DNA of 64,000 bases, from the NCBI GenBank assembly GCA_965217685.1, contig CBDCIZ010000003.1, positions 930,001 through 994,000 of the forward strand, written 5' to 3'. Positions 28,242-36,669 of the stretch are shown here, piece by piece. This DNA is from Aurantimonas sp965217685. GTDB lineage: Bacteria > Pseudomonadota > Alphaproteobacteria > Rhizobiales > Rhizobiaceae. Made by a program: the position numbers and the translations under genes. Under the pieces are notes generated by a model that was not told the DNA's origin, made no database searches, and worked only from the letters and a program-made list of their open reading frames with translations. Every line of letters starts with the position of its first letter. Position 1 is the stretch's first letter.

Positions 28242-29396
28242 ATGAAAATCCGATCGGCCGTCCTGCGCGGCATGGACTCCAAAGCGCCCTATGCGTCGAG
28301 CCGGCCGCTGACGATCGAGACGCTGGAGCTCGACGCGCCGGGGCCCGGCGAGGTGCTGGTGAAGATCGGCGCAGCGGGCCTTTGCCATTCCGACCTCTCC
28401 GTCATCAATGGCAGCCGGCCGCGGCCGATGCCGATGGCGATCGGCCACGAGGCGGCGGGCACCGTCGTCGAACTCGGCAGCGGCGTCGACGATCTGGTGG
28501 TCGGCGACCATGTGGTCATGGTCTTCATGCCGAGTTGCGGCCATTGCCTGCCCTGCTCGGAAGGCCGCCCGGCGCTCTGCGAACCGGGCGCCGCCGCCAA
28601 CGGCAAGGGCACGCTGCTGACAGGCGGCATGCGGCTGCATGGTGACACCCCCGACAAAGGCCGAGAAGAGCAGCGGGACGAGACCATTCACCACCATCTC
28701 GGCTGCTCGGCCTTTGCCGACCACGCCGTGGTTTCCCGCCGCTCTCTCGTCAAGATCGACAAGGACCTGCCCTTCAACGAAGCGGCGCTGTTCGGTTGCG
28801 CCGTCTTGACCGGTGTCGGCGCGGTGGTGAACACCGCCAAGGTCCAGGCGGGCCAGTCGGTCGTCGTCATCGGCCTCGGTGGTGTCGGCCTGTCCGCTGT
28901 CCTCGGCGCGCTTGCTTGCGGTGCAAGCCAAATCGTCGCGGTCGATCTTTCGAAGAACAAGCTTACGCTCGCCGAGGATATCGGCGCGACGGCGATCGTC
29001 GACGGTGCAAGTCCCGATGCCATCGATGAGGTCCGGCGCCTCACCGGCGGCGGCGCTGACATTGCGCTGGAATTCGCCGGTTCCGCCAAGGCGCTCGACA
29101 ACGCCTGGCGAATGACCAAACGCGGCGGCTTGACCGTGACCGCCGGTCTGCCCGCTCCGGACGCTGCCCTGCCGGTCAACATCGTCAGCCTCGTCGCGGA
29201 GGAGCGCACCTTGAAGGGCAGCTACATCGGCACCTGCGTGCCGGTCCGCGACATGCCCCGCTACATCGCCCTCTACAAGGCCGGCCGCCTGCCGGTCGAC
29301 CGCCTGATGAGCGGCACGATCGGCCTCGACGAGATCAACGAAGGGTTCGACCGGCTGGACCGCGGCGAGGTGGTGCGGCTGGTGGTGGAGTTCTAG
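28242..29396 (+). CDS. Zinc-dependent alcohol dehydrogenase (MDR superfamily)
   Basis: A 384-residue enzyme. Catalytic zinc ligands are Cys48 (GLCHSD), His69/Glu70 (GHEAAG) and a later cysteine in HLGCSAFADHAVV. The structural-zinc loop CGHCLPCSEGRPALC is intact, and the cofactor motif is VIGLGGVGLSAVLGA. The second half of the catalytic domain resembles class III (glutathione-dependent formaldehyde type) enzymes. AAGGAGG before the ATG at 28242 decides the start. It is a single gene between cysQ (divergent) and the GntR gene (convergent); the substrate is unknown. Confidence 0.88.
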   Translation: MKIRSAVLRGMDSKAPYASSRPLTIETLELDAPGPGEVLVKIGAAGLCHSDLSVINGSRPRPMPMAIGHEAAGTVVELGSGVDDLVVGDHVVMVFMPSCGHCLPCSEGRPALCEPGAAANGKGTLLTGGMRLHGDTPDKGREEQRDETIHHHLGCSAFADHAVVSRRSLVKIDKDLPFNEAALFGCAVLTGVGAVVNTAKVQAGQSVVVIGLGGVGLSAVLGALACGASQIVAVDLSKNKLTLAEDIGATAIVDGASPDAIDEVRRLTGGGADIALEFAGSAKALDNAWRMTKRGGLTVTAGLPAPDAALPVNIVSLVAEERTLKGSYIGTCVPVRDMPRYIALYKAGRLPVDRLMSGTIGLDEINEGFDRLDRGEVVRLVVEF

Positions 29397-29514
29397 GGGC
29401 GTAAGAGAGGGATGGCGCGCCGGGCATCACCGACCCTGGGCGTATACCGGCGCCACGGTCCTATTTGAGGCGATCACGGGGTCACCCCGCGCGAAATCCG
29501 CGCTGTCGGACCCG

Positions 29515-30249
29515 TCACGCCTCGTCTGATCCTGGCAGATGTGACGTCGTCGCTGTTTCGTGCAGCGCATTGCGCGCGCCGAGAATGTGGGCGCGCATCA
29601 CCGCCTCGGCCCAGTCGGCATCGCGGGAGGTCAGCGCCGCCACGAGATTGCGATGTTCCGACAGGCTGCGGGATATCTCGACCGCCGAAAAGCGCAGATA
29701 GGTGTTGGTCAAAAAGCCGATATCCATCAGGCGGCCGGCCGAATCGGTCAGCGTCGCGTTGCCCGCGGCCTCCAGGATGCGCTGGTGGAAGGCCTTGTTC
29801 AGCACCGACAGGCGCTCGACACGGTCCGGTGCGACCGCGTCGTCGTCCGAATCATCGTCTTGCAAACGATCGACGGGCGCGCCCGCCACCGCCACCATTT
29901 CGCCTTGCAGGGCAGAAATCTCGGCCAGGTCCAGGGCGGTGCGCCGCGTCGCGGCCAGCTTCGCGGCTGCGCTCTCCAGAATCGCGCGCACATCGTAGAT
30001 ATCGGCGATCTCCTGCGCACTGCGGTGCTTCACCATCGTGCCCGATCGCGGCGTCATCTCGACGAATCCGTCGCCGGCGAGCTTCAGGATCGCGGCCCGG
30101 ACCGGCGTGCGGCTGGCGCCGAAACGCTCGGCGAGCCACTCCTCGGTGATCCGTTCGCCCGGCTTCAACCGCCCGGACAGGATCCCCCGACGAATGTCTT
30201 CGTAGACCCGGTCTACGGTCCGTTTTCCCACAGCCGCGCTTTGCTTCAT
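29515..30249 (-). CDS. GntR-family (FadR/FCD) transcriptional regulator
   Basis: A 244-residue regulator. The winged helix-turn-helix spans about 12-75 (ITEEWLAERFGASRTPVRAAILKLAGDGF) and an all-helical FCD ligand domain about 85-230, with the usual metal-binding Asp/His positions (DVRAILE, HQRILEAAG, EHRNLVAAL, HILGARN). It is divergent from the CoA-transferase operon, and the shared intergenic region carries two identical candidate operators, one 19 bases from its own start. It is probably a ligand-relieved repressor of itself and of the operon. Confidence 0.92.
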   Translation of the reverse strand: MKQSAAVGKRTVDRVYEDIRRGILSGRLKPGERITEEWLAERFGASRTPVRAAILKLAGDGFVEMTPRSGTMVKHRSAQEIADIYDVRAILESAAAKLAATRRTALDLAEISALQGEMVAVAGAPVDRLQDDDSDDDAVAPDRVERLSVLNKAFHQRILEAAGNATLTDSAGRLMDIGFLTNTYLRFSAVEISRSLSEHRNLVAALTSRDADWAEAVMRAHILGARNALHETATTSHLPGSDEA

Positions 30250-30267
30250 TATGCCCCGGCAATTCGC

Positions 30268-30282
30268 CTTATTGGATACAAT
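30268..30282. promoter_or_regulatory. Candidate GntR operator, copy 1
   Basis: A 15-base sequence, CTTATTGGATACAAT, with an imperfect inverted repeat ATTG-GATA-CAAT of the kind FadR-type GntR proteins bind. The identical 15 bases recur at 30320-30334. This copy sits 19 bases upstream of the regulator's start codon, suiting autoregulation. Confidence 0.72.
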
Positions 30283-30319
30283 ATTGCTACGATAACGTGT
30301 TTTTATGCCCTGTCATTGA

Positions 30320-30334
30320 CTTATTGGATACAAT
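30320..30334. promoter_or_regulatory. Candidate GntR operator, copy 2
   Basis: Exact second copy of the 15-base site at 30268-30282, in the same orientation and exactly 52 bases apart, which is five turns of B-DNA. It lies about 92 bases before the TTG start of the CoA-transferase gene and probably overlaps the operon promoter. Confidence 0.72.
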
Positions 30335-30425
30335 CTTTTTCATTGCCGCATGCCTACGCAGCCATGGCGGTTCGCAAAAAAGCGGCACGACGAAGTGTGG
30401 GAGCGCTTCGAGTGGGAGGAATGAT

Positions 30426-31616
30426 TTGAAGCCGTTGGAAGGAATCCGCGTCCTCGAAATGGGACAGCTGATCGCCGGGCCGTTTTGCGGGCAGATGCTG
30501 GCCGATTTCGGCGCCGAGGTGGTGAAGATCGAACCACCGAAGGGTGGCGACGCCATGCGCCAATGGGGCCGTTCCAACGAGGCCGGCGAGACGCTCTGGT
30601 GGCCGGTCATCGCCCGCGGCAAGAAATCGATCACCCTCGATCTGAGGAAGGCCGAAGCCCAGGACATCGTGCGCGATCTCGTCCAGCACGCCGACATCCT
30701 CATCGAGAATTTCCGGGTCGGCCGCATGGAGGAATGGGGCCTCGGCTACGAGGCGCTCAAAGTCATCAATCCCAGGCTCATCATGGTCCGCGTCACCGGC
30801 TTTGGCCAGACCGGACCCTACGCCGACCGCGCCGGCTTCGCCTCGGTCTGCGAGGCGATGGGCGGACTGCGCTACATCGCCGGCTATCCCGACCGCCCGC
30901 CGGTGCGCACCGGCATCTCGATCGGCGACACGCTGGCCGGCCAGAGCGGTTTTCAGGGCGCGCTGCTGGCCCTTCATCACCGCGATCGGACGGGCGAAGG
31001 CCAGATGGTCGACGCGTCGATCTACGAGGCGGTGCTTTCGGTGATGGAAAGCGTCGTCACCGAATACGACCGGGGCGGCCATGTGCGCGAACGCACCGGC
31101 AGCACGTTGCCGGGAATCGCGCCCTCCAACGCCTATCCGACCAGGGACGGCCAGTCGGTCATCATCGGCGCCAACAAGGACAGCCTGTTCCGGCGCCTGG
31201 CGAAGGCCATGGGGCAACCCGAGCTCGGCACCGACGAGCGCTACGCCACCCATCGCGCCCGCGGCACGAACGAGAAGGAACTCGACGGGCTGATCGCCGA
31301 TTGGACGCGGCAGCATGACGCCGAGGCGATCGTCGAGCTTCTGGCCACCGCGGCGGTGCCGGCCGGCCTCACCTACAAAGCGTCCGACATGCTGGCCGAT
31401 CCGCATTTCAAGGCCCGCGAATCAATCGTCAGGGTGGACGACCCCGATCTCGGCCCGACCGCCATGCAGAACGTCTTTCCCAAGCTCTCGGTCTCGCCCG
31501 GCAAGATCGAGTGCACCGGCCCCAAGCTCGGTGAACACACCGACGATGTGCTCGAGGACTGGGTCGGGTATGGGAAGGATCGCATCTCGGCCCTGAGGGC
31601 AGCGCATGTCGTTTGA
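30426..31616 (+). CDS. Class III (CaiB/BaiF) acyl-CoA transferase
   Basis: A 396-residue enzyme moving CoA between acyl groups. The family N-terminus KPLEGIRVLEMGQLIAGPF is clear, and the aspartate expected to form the acyl anhydride is Asp196 in MVDASIYEA. The start is TTG at 30426 with GGGAGGA just before it; the open frame upstream crosses the operator region and is not family-like. Given a lyase and a hydratase in the same operon, it may activate an imported dicarboxylate, like the CaiB-type succinyl-CoA:citramalate CoA-transferases. It is followed by dctM. Confidence 0.9.
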   Translation: MKPLEGIRVLEMGQLIAGPFCGQMLADFGAEVVKIEPPKGGDAMRQWGRSNEAGETLWWPVIARGKKSITLDLRKAEAQDIVRDLVQHADILIENFRVGRMEEWGLGYEALKVINPRLIMVRVTGFGQTGPYADRAGFASVCEAMGGLRYIAGYPDRPPVRTGISIGDTLAGQSGFQGALLALHHRDRTGEGQMVDASIYEAVLSVMESVVTEYDRGGHVRERTGSTLPGIAPSNAYPTRDGQSVIIGANKDSLFRRLAKAMGQPELGTDERYATHRARGTNEKELDGLIADWTRQHDAEAIVELLATAAVPAGLTYKASDMLADPHFKARESIVRVDDPDLGPTAMQNVFPKLSVSPGKIECTGPKLGEHTDDVLEDWVGYGKDRISALRAAHVV

Positions 31617-31670
31617 CGAAATGCCCTTCGACGCTTCGAACCACGGCACGACCTGCTCGCGGGTCCCGCG

Positions 31671-32969
31671 ATGATCGAGCCCGTCTTCGTCGTCGTCATC
31701 CTTCTGGTGCTGATCGCGCTCGGCGCACCCATCTTCCTGGCGCTGGGGGCAGCGGGCCTCACCGGCCTCTACATGGCGCGCGGTTCCATGGCCTTCTTTT
31801 TCGGGCCGACCTCCCTGTTCGGGCAGTTGAACAGTTTCGAGTTGCTGGCCCTGCCGCTCTTCGTGCTGATGGGCAATTTCCTCGCCGCAACGCCGGTCGG
31901 CGCCAACCTGTTCAAGGCGGCGGTGATCTGGCTGCAATGGCTGCGCGGCGGTCTCGCCATCGCGACAGTCGGCGCCTCGGCGGTGTTCGGCGCGGTGAGC
32001 GGCGTCTCCATCGCCGGCGTCGCCGCGGTCGGCTCCATCGCCGTGCCGCAGATGCTCGATCGCGGCTATTCCCGCTCCATCGCCGCCGGCAGCGTCGTCA
32101 GCGCCGGCGCGCTCGCCATGCTGATCCCGCCGAGCGTGCCGCTCATCATCTTCGGCGCGGTCTCGTCGGTCTCGGTCGCCAGTCTCTTCATCGGCGGCAT
32201 CGTGCCCGGAATTGCCCTGGCTCTTGCGCTCTCCACCTATCTCTACATCCGTGTACGCCTCAATCCGGAGGAGGCCCCGGCCGGCGAACGCGAGTATTAC
32301 AGCTGGGGCCAGAAGTTCGGAGCGCTCGCCGGGATCTGGCATGCGATCCTGCTGATCGTCATCGTCCTCGGGGCGATCTATTCGGGTATCGCCACGCCCA
32401 GCGAGGCGGCCGCCTTCGGCGCTGTCGGCGCCTTCGCCATCGCCGTTTTCATCTTCCGCTGTCTGAACGTCCGCGGCATCCTCGCCGTGCTCGGCTCCAG
32501 CGCGCGAATCTCCGGCTCGATCCTGATCATCATGGGCTGCGCCCGGATCTTCGGCGACTATCTCAACCTCGTGCGTGTGCCCGACACCATCTCCGAGCTG
32601 TTGATCGGCACCGATCTGCCGCCGGCGATCATCCTGATGCTGATCATGCTGATCCTTGTCGGCCTCGGCATGCTGGTCGACGCGGTGTCGCTGATCGTCG
32701 TGACGACGCCGATCCTGCTGCCGCTGATCACGACGCTCGGCTACGACCCGCTCTGGTTCGGCATCGTCCTCGTCATGAACCTCGAGATCGCGGTGATCAC
32801 CCCGCCGGTCGGGCTCAACCTCTACACGCTGAAGGCGGTCGCGCCGATGCTGAAGATCGAGGAAATCGTCAAAAGCGTCTTTCCCTTCGTGCTGATCCAG
32901 TTCGCGATGCTGACGCTGTTCGTACTGTTTCCGTCGATAAGCCTGTGGCTGCCCAATCTCATGAAATGA
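31671..32969 (+). CDS. TRAP transporter large membrane subunit (DctM family), system 2
   Basis: A 432-residue, roughly 12-segment membrane protein with LNSFELLALPLFVLMGNFLA, VSGVSIAGVAAVGSIA and AMLIPPSVPLIIFG signatures and the C-terminal EIAVITPPVGLNLYTLK. It is the transport channel of the second TRAP system. The gene order here is unusual: dctM precedes dctP and dctQ. It lies 54 bases after the CoA-transferase gene and 54 before dctP. Confidence 0.92.
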   Translation: MIEPVFVVVILLVLIALGAPIFLALGAAGLTGLYMARGSMAFFFGPTSLFGQLNSFELLALPLFVLMGNFLAATPVGANLFKAAVIWLQWLRGGLAIATVGASAVFGAVSGVSIAGVAAVGSIAVPQMLDRGYSRSIAAGSVVSAGALAMLIPPSVPLIIFGAVSSVSVASLFIGGIVPGIALALALSTYLYIRVRLNPEEAPAGEREYYSWGQKFGALAGIWHAILLIVIVLGAIYSGIATPSEAAAFGAVGAFAIAVFIFRCLNVRGILAVLGSSARISGSILIIMGCARIFGDYLNLVRVPDTISELLIGTDLPPAIILMLIMLILVGLGMLVDAVSLIVVTTPILLPLITTLGYDPLWFGIVLVMNLEIAVITPPVGLNLYTLKAVAPMLKIEEIVKSVFPFVLIQFAMLTLFVLFPSISLWLPNLMK

Positions 32970-33023
32970 CCATCACCGACTGAACCATCACCAAGTGACC
33001 ATCGAAACGGGAGGAGAACCGAC

Positions 33024-34061
33024 ATGAACATCGACAGACGCACGCTTCTGGCCGGCGGCGCAGCGCTGGGCGCCGGCGCGGCCTTTGGCCTCAGGCCGTC
33101 ATCCGCGCTGGCTGCGCAAAAACTTACGGGCGTCACCTATTTGCCGCCCTCCTACGAAGATCTGGCCTATGGCAGCCAGGGCTTCGTCGACTTTCTCTCC
33201 AAGAACCACGCCGATCAGGTGACGGTCGATTTCTACGATTCCGGTCGCCTGCTATCGGCCGACGAACAGCTGCCCGCGCTGCGCGCCGGAACGATCGACT
33301 TCATGTTCCACACCACGAGCTACATCACCCGCTCGCTGCCGATCCTCGGCGTCATGGGTCTGCCCGGCGTCGTCGGGCCGCTCTACGAGAACCCTGACCG
33401 CCTGAAACGCGGCTCGCCGCTTTTCACGCTGATCGAGCAGGAACTGAAGAAGAAAGGCCTGACCGTCCTCAGTCTCGGTGGTGGCATCCTGGAGCCGGAA
33501 TACATCTGGTCGGCCGGCGATCCGGGCATCCGCACGCTCGACGCCATCGACGGCAAGCGCATCCGCGTCGTGTCGTTCGAGGCGACCAAGGCCATCGAGG
33601 ATTTCAAGGGCGCTTCGGTACGCGTCCCCTCCTCCGAGCTGTACCTCGCCCTGCAGCGCGGCACGGTCGATGCGGCGGTGGCCAACATCTCGACCATCAA
33701 CGGCCGCTCGATTCAGGAGCAGGTCAAACAGGTGCTGCGCGTTCCTGTCACCGCCTTCGCCATCGGCGTCTTCGTGCAGACGGACCGCTTCGAGGCCATG
33801 CCCAAGGAGGTCAAGACAGCGATGACGGAAGCCGCCGAATGGTTCGACGACAACAGCGCCCGCGCCGCCAACAAGAACTACTACGACGCCAAATACTGGC
33901 CGAAGTTCAAGGAAGGCGGCCTGCAGGTCGTCGAACCCGACAAGGCGATGCTCGATCGCTTCGCCGACGTGAGCGGCAACGTCCGCACAGCCTGGACCGG
34001 AGAAGTCGGCGAGGAGATCGGCAAGAAGGCCATCGCGCTGGCGATGGGCGAACAGACCTGA
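33024..34061 (+). CDS. TRAP transporter substrate-binding protein (DctP family), system 2
   Basis: A 345-residue periplasmic receptor. The signal peptide contains a twin-arginine-like DRRTLLAGGAALGAGAAFG, so Tat export is possible, with cleavage near ALAA at about 32. A DctP fold follows, with the carboxylate-binding region DGKRIRVVSFEATK and the RVPSSELYLALQRGTVDAAV motif. GGGAGGAG precedes the ATG at 33024. The receptor gene lies between dctM and dctQ and is followed by two hairpins. The ligand is presumably the dicarboxylate metabolised by the downstream enzymes. Confidence 0.92.
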   Translation: MNIDRRTLLAGGAALGAGAAFGLRPSSALAAQKLTGVTYLPPSYEDLAYGSQGFVDFLSKNHADQVTVDFYDSGRLLSADEQLPALRAGTIDFMFHTTSYITRSLPILGVMGLPGVVGPLYENPDRLKRGSPLFTLIEQELKKKGLTVLSLGGGILEPEYIWSAGDPGIRTLDAIDGKRIRVVSFEATKAIEDFKGASVRVPSSELYLALQRGTVDAAVANISTINGRSIQEQVKQVLRVPVTAFAIGVFVQTDRFEAMPKEVKTAMTEAAEWFDDNSARAANKNYYDAKYWPKFKEGGLQVVEPDKAMLDRFADVSGNVRTAWTGEVGEEIGKKAIALAMGEQT

Positions 34062-34080
34062 GGCGAACGCTCTCGAAACG

Positions 34081-34108
34081 CCGCTCGGGCCACGCATGGT
34101 CCGAGCGG
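34081..34108 (+). terminator. Long hairpin after dctP of TRAP system 2
   Basis: A 12-bp stem with one G-T pair (34081-34092 with 34097-34108) and a CGCA tetraloop, 20 bases after the receptor stop and inside an otherwise continuous operon. No T run follows, so mRNA stabilisation or pausing is more likely than full termination. Confidence 0.7.
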
Positions 34109-34164
34109 ATGTGACATCGACAACGCGCCGGTGGATCGCAGCCGCCGGCGCCCCTGAAACCGAG

Positions 34165-34186
34165 CGCCGGTGGTAACCCACCGGCG
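34165..34186 (+). terminator. Second hairpin before dctQ of TRAP system 2
   Basis: GCCGGTGG (34166-34173) pairs with CCACCGGC (34178-34185) around TAAC, with one further C-G pair. It lies just before the Shine-Dalgarno sequence of dctQ and could limit its translation or mark an mRNA processing end. Confidence 0.6.
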
Positions 34187-34211
34187 GCGCCCGAACCGGG
34201 AGGACCGTGCC

Positions 34212-34718
34212 GTGTTATCCGGACCGATCAAGCTCTTCGACGCGTTTGCACGGCTCCTGCAGATTGGCGGCGTCGCTGTGCTCGCCTTCATGGCGGTGAC
34301 CATCACCTACGACGCCCTGATGCGCTACTTCTTCGCGGCGCCGACCTCCTGGAGCCTGGAGATCAACTCCTTCCTGGTCGTCTATCTGGCGACGATGACC
34401 GCCGCCGACGTGGAAAGGCGCGGCGAGCACATCGGCATCACCTTCTTCCACGATTCCCGCGGGCCGGTCGGACAGCGCATCCTGACGGTCCTGATCGGTC
34501 TCGTCGGCGCGACCTTCTGCGGCATCCTCGCCTGGCGTGGCTATCTGATGGCCCACGACTCCTTTGCCTATGACGAACGCGTCTCGTCGGCTTTCGGCAC
34601 GCCGAACTGGATCCCCTATTCGATGCTGCCGATCGGCTTCGGCACGCTCGGCCTGCAGTTCCTTTTGAACATTTTCCGCCCGCCCGAACACGACGCCGAG
34701 CAGCAAGGCTATGTCTGA
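34212..34718 (+). CDS. TRAP transporter small membrane subunit (DctQ family), system 2
   Basis: A 168-residue membrane protein with four hydrophobic segments, containing TYDALMRYFFAAPTSWSLEINSF, the DctQ hallmark. I chose the GTG at 34212 because GGGAGGA stands just before it; earlier in-frame starts run through the hairpin. It overlaps the aconitase gene by eight bases, so the transporter and the enzyme are translationally linked. Confidence 0.88.
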   Translation: MLSGPIKLFDAFARLLQIGGVAVLAFMAVTITYDALMRYFFAAPTSWSLEINSFLVVYLATMTAADVERRGEHIGITFFHDSRGPVGQRILTVLIGLVGATFCGILAWRGYLMAHDSFAYDERVSSAFGTPNWIPYSMLPIGFGTLGLQFLLNIFRPPEHDAEQQGYV

Positions 34719-36669
34719 CACCCTCGCGAAGAAGCTGCTTTCCGCCCATCTCGTCTCCGGCAATCTGACGCCCGGCGCCGAAATCGCGCTCACCATGAAC
34801 CAGGCGCTGCTGCAGGACGTGCTCGGCACGCTGGTCATGCTGGAGCTCGAAGCGATGGGCGTCGAACGCGTGTCGACGGGCCCGAGCGTCCAGTATATCG
34901 ACCACGGCCTCGTCCAGTCCGACGAGATCAACGCCGACGCCCATCTCTTTCTGAAAAGCGCCTGCGAGCGCTTCGGCATCATCTATTCCGGCCCCGGCAA
35001 CGGCATCAGCCACCCGGTCCACATGGAGCGCTTCGGCGTACCCGGCGCCTCGCTGATCGGCAGCGACAGCCACACGGTGGCGGCCGGCTCGCTCGGCATG
35101 CTGGCGATCGGCGCCGGCGGCGTCGAGGTGGCGCTGGCCATGGCCGGCGAACCGCTCTTCATCGCCTGCCCCGAAATCTTCGGCGTCGAGCTCACGGGCG
35201 AACTGCCCGACTGGGTCTCGGCCAAGGATGTGGTTCTGGAAATGCTGCGCCGCCACGGCGTTTCGGGCGCGATCAACACGATTATCGAGTATCACGGCGA
35301 AGGCCTTCAATGCCTCTCGGCCATGGACCGCCACGTCATCGCCAACATGGGCGCCGAGCTCGGCGCGACGACCAGCGTCTTCCCGAGCGACGCAGCGACG
35401 AAGCACTTCCTCGAGGCGCGGAGCCGCGGCACGGACTGGCGGGAGCTGAGTGCCGATTCCGGCTGCACCTACGACCGCACCGACCGCATCGATCTGTCCT
35501 CGCTGGTGCCGCTGATCGCCAGGCCGCAAAGCCCCGGCAACGTCGTTGCGGTCTCCGAGATTGCCGGGGAGCCGGTTTATCAGTCCTATATCGGCTCCTC
35601 GGCCAATCCGGGCTACCGCGATTTCGCCATGGTCGCAGACATCGTCGCCGGACGGCGGGTCGCCGAGGGCGTGTCGCTCGACATCAACCCGTCGTCGCGC
35701 CAGGTGCTGCAGACCCTCGTTTCGGAAGGCAAACTCGGCGCGCTGATCGCCTCGGGCGCAAGGCTGCACCAGGCCGGCTGCAATGGCTGCATCGGCATGG
35801 GCCAGGCGCCGGCGACCGGTCGCAACTCGATCCGCACCGTGCCACGCAATTTTCCCGGCCGCTCCGGCACCCGCGAGGACGCGGTCTTCCTGGCAAGCCC
35901 GGAAACAGCGGCGGCCTCGGCGATCCATGGGGTCATCACCGATCCGCGCACCCTCGACCTGGCCTGTCCGAAGATCGCCGAGCCGGACTCCATGCCGATG
36001 AACGACGCCGGCTTCGTCTTTCCCGGATCCGGCAACCGGCCGGAGCTTTACCGCACCAGGCACACACCGTCGCTGCCCGACTTCGAACGCTATCCCGACG
36101 AGATCGAAGTGCCGGTGATGATGGCGCTCGGCGACGACGTCTCGACCGACGACATCATTCCCGGCGGCAAGGTGCTGCAGCTCTGGAGCAACGTCTTCGC
36201 CACCGCAGCCCACGCCTTCGAGCAGGTCGACGAAACCTATGCGGCACGGACGAAGGACGCGGCAGACGGCCACGCCATCGTCGCCGGAAAAAATTACGGC
36301 CAGGGGTCGAGCCGCGAGAACGCCGCTCTGGTGCCGGCCATCATGGGCCTGCGCCTCGTCGTCGCGAAGAGCTTCGCCCGCATCCACTGGCAGAACCTGT
36401 CGAGCTTCGGCGTGCTGCCGCTGGTCTTTGACGGCGAGGCGCCGGAGCTCTCCGTCGGCGACACGATCCGCATCGCCGACATCCGCGCGCAGTTGGAAAA
36501 CGACCGGATGATCGAAGCCGAATTCGCGAGCAAGGACACCGGAGAGCGCCGGGCGCTGAAACTCCGCCACGACCTCAGCGAACGGCAGATCGACATCCTG
36601 ACGGCGGGCGGCGTCATCAACTGGATCGCCGGGCGCCGCCACAACACGACAAAGCGAGGCGCCCCATGA
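34711..36669 (+). CDS. Aconitase-superfamily hydratase, Aquifex-type single chain
   Basis: A 652-residue [4Fe-4S] hydro-lyase with the large domains (1-440) and the swivelling domain (about 465-650) in one chain. Fe-S ligands are Cys252 (DSGCTYD), Cys357 and Cys360 (AGCNGCIGMG). Also seen are GSDSHT, the GAGGVEVALAMAG segment and the substrate-binding GSSRENA loop with Ser534/Arg535. Length and layout match the short 'Aquifex-type' aconitase/homoaconitase group rather than AcnA (about 890). In this operon it could hydrate citraconate to (R)-2-methylmalate, as LeuCD enzymes can, or isomerise another C5/C6 acid. It overlaps the lyase gene by four bases. Confidence 0.88.
   Translation: MSDTLAKKLLSAHLVSGNLTPGAEIALTMNQALLQDVLGTLVMLELEAMGVERVSTGPSVQYIDHGLVQSDEINADAHLFLKSACERFGIIYSGPGNGISHPVHMERFGVPGASLIGSDSHTVAAGSLGMLAIGAGGVEVALAMAGEPLFIACPEIFGVELTGELPDWVSAKDVVLEMLRRHGVSGAINTIIEYHGEGLQCLSAMDRHVIANMGAELGATTSVFPSDAATKHFLEARSRGTDWRELSADSGCTYDRTDRIDLSSLVPLIARPQSPGNVVAVSEIAGEPVYQSYIGSSANPGYRDFAMVADIVAGRRVAEGVSLDINPSSRQVLQTLVSEGKLGALIASGARLHQAGCNGCIGMGQAPATGRNSIRTVPRNFPGRSGTREDAVFLASPETAAASAIHGVITDPRTLDLACPKIAEPDSMPMNDAGFVFPGSGNRPELYRTRHTPSLPDFERYPDEIEVPVMMALGDDVSTDDIIPGGKVLQLWSNVFATAAHAFEQVDETYAARTKDAADGHAIVAGKNYGQGSSRENAALVPAIMGLRLVVAKSFARIHWQNLSSFGVLPLVFDGEAPELSVGDTIRIADIRAQLENDRMIEAEFASKDTGERRALKLRHDLSERQIDILTAGGVINWIAGRRHNTTKRGAP

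Noticed and set aside
34438..36642. A 734-codon minus-strand open frame over the aconitase-like gene
   Set aside because: Antisense of a gene with intact Fe-S ligands and swivel-domain motifs; no domain of its own.
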